This document shows positions 4,900-5,790 of a stretch of DNA of 5,790 nucleotides, piece after piece. The stretch lies in the NCBI GenBank assembly GCA_002418055.1, contig DIDI01000004.1, forward strand, positions 1-5,790, given 5' to 3'. The notes beneath the pieces were generated by a model, which ran no database searches, was not told the DNA's origin, and was given only the letters and a program-made list of their open reading frames with translations. The position numbers were made by a program, and so were the translations under genes. This stretch comes from Lactobacillus sp. UBA5804 (GTDB taxonomy: Bacteria > Bacillota > Bacilli > Lactobacillales > Lactobacillaceae). Every line of letters starts with the position of its first letter. Position 1 is the first letter of the stretch.

Positions 4900-4927
4900 A
4901 TTGTAGACAATTTAAATGGAATTGCAA
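4900..4927 (-). promoter_or_regulatory. Promoter of the pyruvate oxidase gene
   Basis: On the minus strand TTGCAA (4922-4927, four of six) and TACAAT (4900-4905, five of six) are 16 bases apart, with a predicted start near 4893 and a leader of about 40 nt. Just downstream, GAAAG...CTTTC (4886-4899) forms an imperfect palindrome that could bind a regulator. It is not a proper cre site, because the centre and spacing do not fit. Confidence 0.6.
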
Positions 4928-4969
4928 AAGGCAAATTCTATAATTAATCCGAACAAAAATAAAAAAAGG

Positions 4970-5035
4970 CCCAAAGCAATCTCTTACAATGGTAGTAGTT
5001 AATTCCAACCAGCTATAAGGAGTGATTACTTTGGG
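4970..5035 (+). promoter_or_regulatory. Hairpin covering the transposase start codon and end of its ribosome binding site
   Basis: CCCAAAGCAATC (4970-4981) and GATTACTTTGGG (5024-5035) pair at eleven of twelve positions, and CT (4983-4984) can continue the stem with AG (5021-5022) at the end of AAGGAG. The TTG start (5031-5033) would be fully paired. A transcript entering from outside the element would form this structure. Confidence 0.6.
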
Positions 5036-5790
5036 TACTTCTACTTTATCACGTTTTCAACGTGGTGCGCTAGCTCAACTGGTCAGTGAAGGCCATCATA
5101 CTTACCAAGATATGGCTGACGCCTTAGGCGTTGCCAAATCAACTATTAGCTATGAATTAGATCGGGTCAAACCCTATGATCCCGAATTAGCGCAACAAGA
5201 CGCAGATCATAAAAGGCGGGCTTGTGGTCGCCATTCAATTCTAACGCCATCATTGACAATTTTAATTACCAACCACCTACGTTTAACTTGGTCACCAGAA
5301 GCGATTGCGACAGCTTTTAACCTGAGCACCGCTTCAATTTATAACTGGCTTAAGCTTGGCTGGTTACCTTTCAACTTGGCTGATCTACCTAATCGAAATG
5401 TCCGACAGCGCCGAGCTAATGAGCATCGTGGCACATTTACAAGTGGGACTTCCATTGAACAACGACCAAAATCTGTCAATCAGCGATTAGCTTTTGGTCA
5501 TTGGGAAGTCGATACGGTACTTTCTAGCCGAGGTCAGTCACGAGCATGTTTGGTCACTTTTGTAGAACGTAAAACCCGGCTTCTATGGGCTATCAAAGCC
5601 CCTAATCGCACCGCCAACACCTTAAATGATACCTTTGGAAAGCTTATGGGGACCTCCGGTTCCCAAGTGAAATCTATAACTGTTGATCATGGTAAGGAGT
5701 TTGCCGATTAGCGATCCATACAACGAGACTATCCGATTAAACTGCATTTTTGTCACCCGTATTCACCATGGTAACGGGGATCCAATGGAA
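5031..5790 (+). pseudogene. IS30-family transposase, decayed and cut by the window edge
   Basis: This DDE transposase cuts and joins the IS ends. The start is TTG at 5031-5033 with AAGGAG (5017-5022) at 8 bases; the in-frame GTG at 5022 overlaps the Shine-Dalgarno. Residues 25-43 (TYQDMADALGVAKSTISYE) form the N-terminal helix-turn-helix, 88-107 (SPEAIATAFNLSTASIYNWL) a second one, and the integrase core begins near 158 (HWEVDTV, D161). The second Asp is D219 in SITVDHGKEF. The frame stops at TAG (5709-5711) but goes on as RSIQRDYPIKLHFCHPYSPW, stops again at TAA (5772-5774) and continues RGSN. These are standard IS30 sequences, normally read as ...PYSPW(E/Q)RGSNE. The third catalytic residue, expected 34 positions after D219, reads GGA (Gly) instead of Glu at the window end, unless a base has been inserted. 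The product would lack the end of the catalytic core and should be inactive. Confidence 0.88.

Larger units (their letters stand above)
4950..5790 (+). mobile_element. Left part of an IS30-family insertion sequence
   Basis: The element is recognised by its transposase. The right end lies outside the window, so the terminal inverted repeats cannot be matched. The left boundary given is a rough guess between the pyruvate oxidase promoter (about 4927) and the transposase leader (about 4970). Insertion here places the element directly upstream of, and divergent from, the pyruvate oxidase gene. Confidence 0.65.

Noticed and set aside
4884..4901. cre (CcpA) site before the pyruvate oxidase gene
   Set aside because: TGAAAG...CTTTC resembles a cre, but the two halves are spaced too widely and the central CG is missing.
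4761..4943. 60-codon plus-strand open frame
   Set aside because: Mostly antisense to the start of the pyruvate oxidase gene and its leader, with no ribosome binding site and an unlikely composition.
4939..4944. TATAAT as the transposase promoter
   Set aside because: There is no acceptable -35 at 16-18 bases, and the site is probably outside the element.
1..5790. CRISPR array, tRNA or rRNA
   Set aside because: No regularly spaced repeats and no cloverleaf or conserved rRNA strings were seen on either strand.

Overview
The window looks like an accessory region from a low-to-mid GC member of the Lactobacillaceae. The pointers are a lactobacillus-type pyruvate oxidase, an UmuC-type Y-family polymerase with a small partner gene, a GlsB/YeaQ-type small membrane protein, AGGAGG-type ribosome binding sites, sigma-A style promoters and an IS30-family transposase. 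Whether it is plasmid or chromosome cannot be decided from the sequence. No rRNA, tRNA, CRISPR array or replication origin was seen.

Layout. Positions 1-64 hold only a short open frame running in from the left edge. Positions 65-1664 (minus strand) are a DNA-damage locus: an UmuC-type translesion polymerase broken by one in-frame amber codon, followed by and overlapping a 99-residue protein of unknown function. A LexA-like box lies in its promoter. Positions about 1749-2138 form a compact type I toxin-antitoxin unit: a 34-residue hydrophobic holin-like toxin on the minus strand, with an antisense RNA on the plus strand that covers the whole 3' UTR of the toxin mRNA. Positions 2313-2713 (minus) hold a two-gene membrane-protein operon: a GlsB/YeaQ/YmgE-family protein and a 46-residue single-span protein, with a terminator at 2149-2184. 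Positions 3115-4854 (minus) are an intact pyruvate oxidase with its own promoter and a strong terminator at 2989-3049. From about 4950 to the right edge lies the left part of an IS30-family insertion sequence whose transposase has two in-frame stop codons.

How it fits together. Several parts concern oxidative or DNA stress: pyruvate oxidase makes H2O2 and acetyl phosphate, the polymerase locus looks SOS-controlled, and the GlsB family is linked to envelope stress. A functional link between them is inference only.

The richest structure is the toxin-antitoxin unit. Its toxin mRNA appears to carry three layered controls: a perfect-Shine-Dalgarno five-codon leader ORF, a hairpin that pairs the toxin ribosome binding site with an upstream anti-Shine-Dalgarno segment, and a 13-nt 5' UTR element complementary to the 3' UTR (one G-U pair). 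That 3' UTR element is in turn covered by the antisense RNA. The IS30 element also shows a hairpin that would hide the transposase start codon in read-through transcripts.
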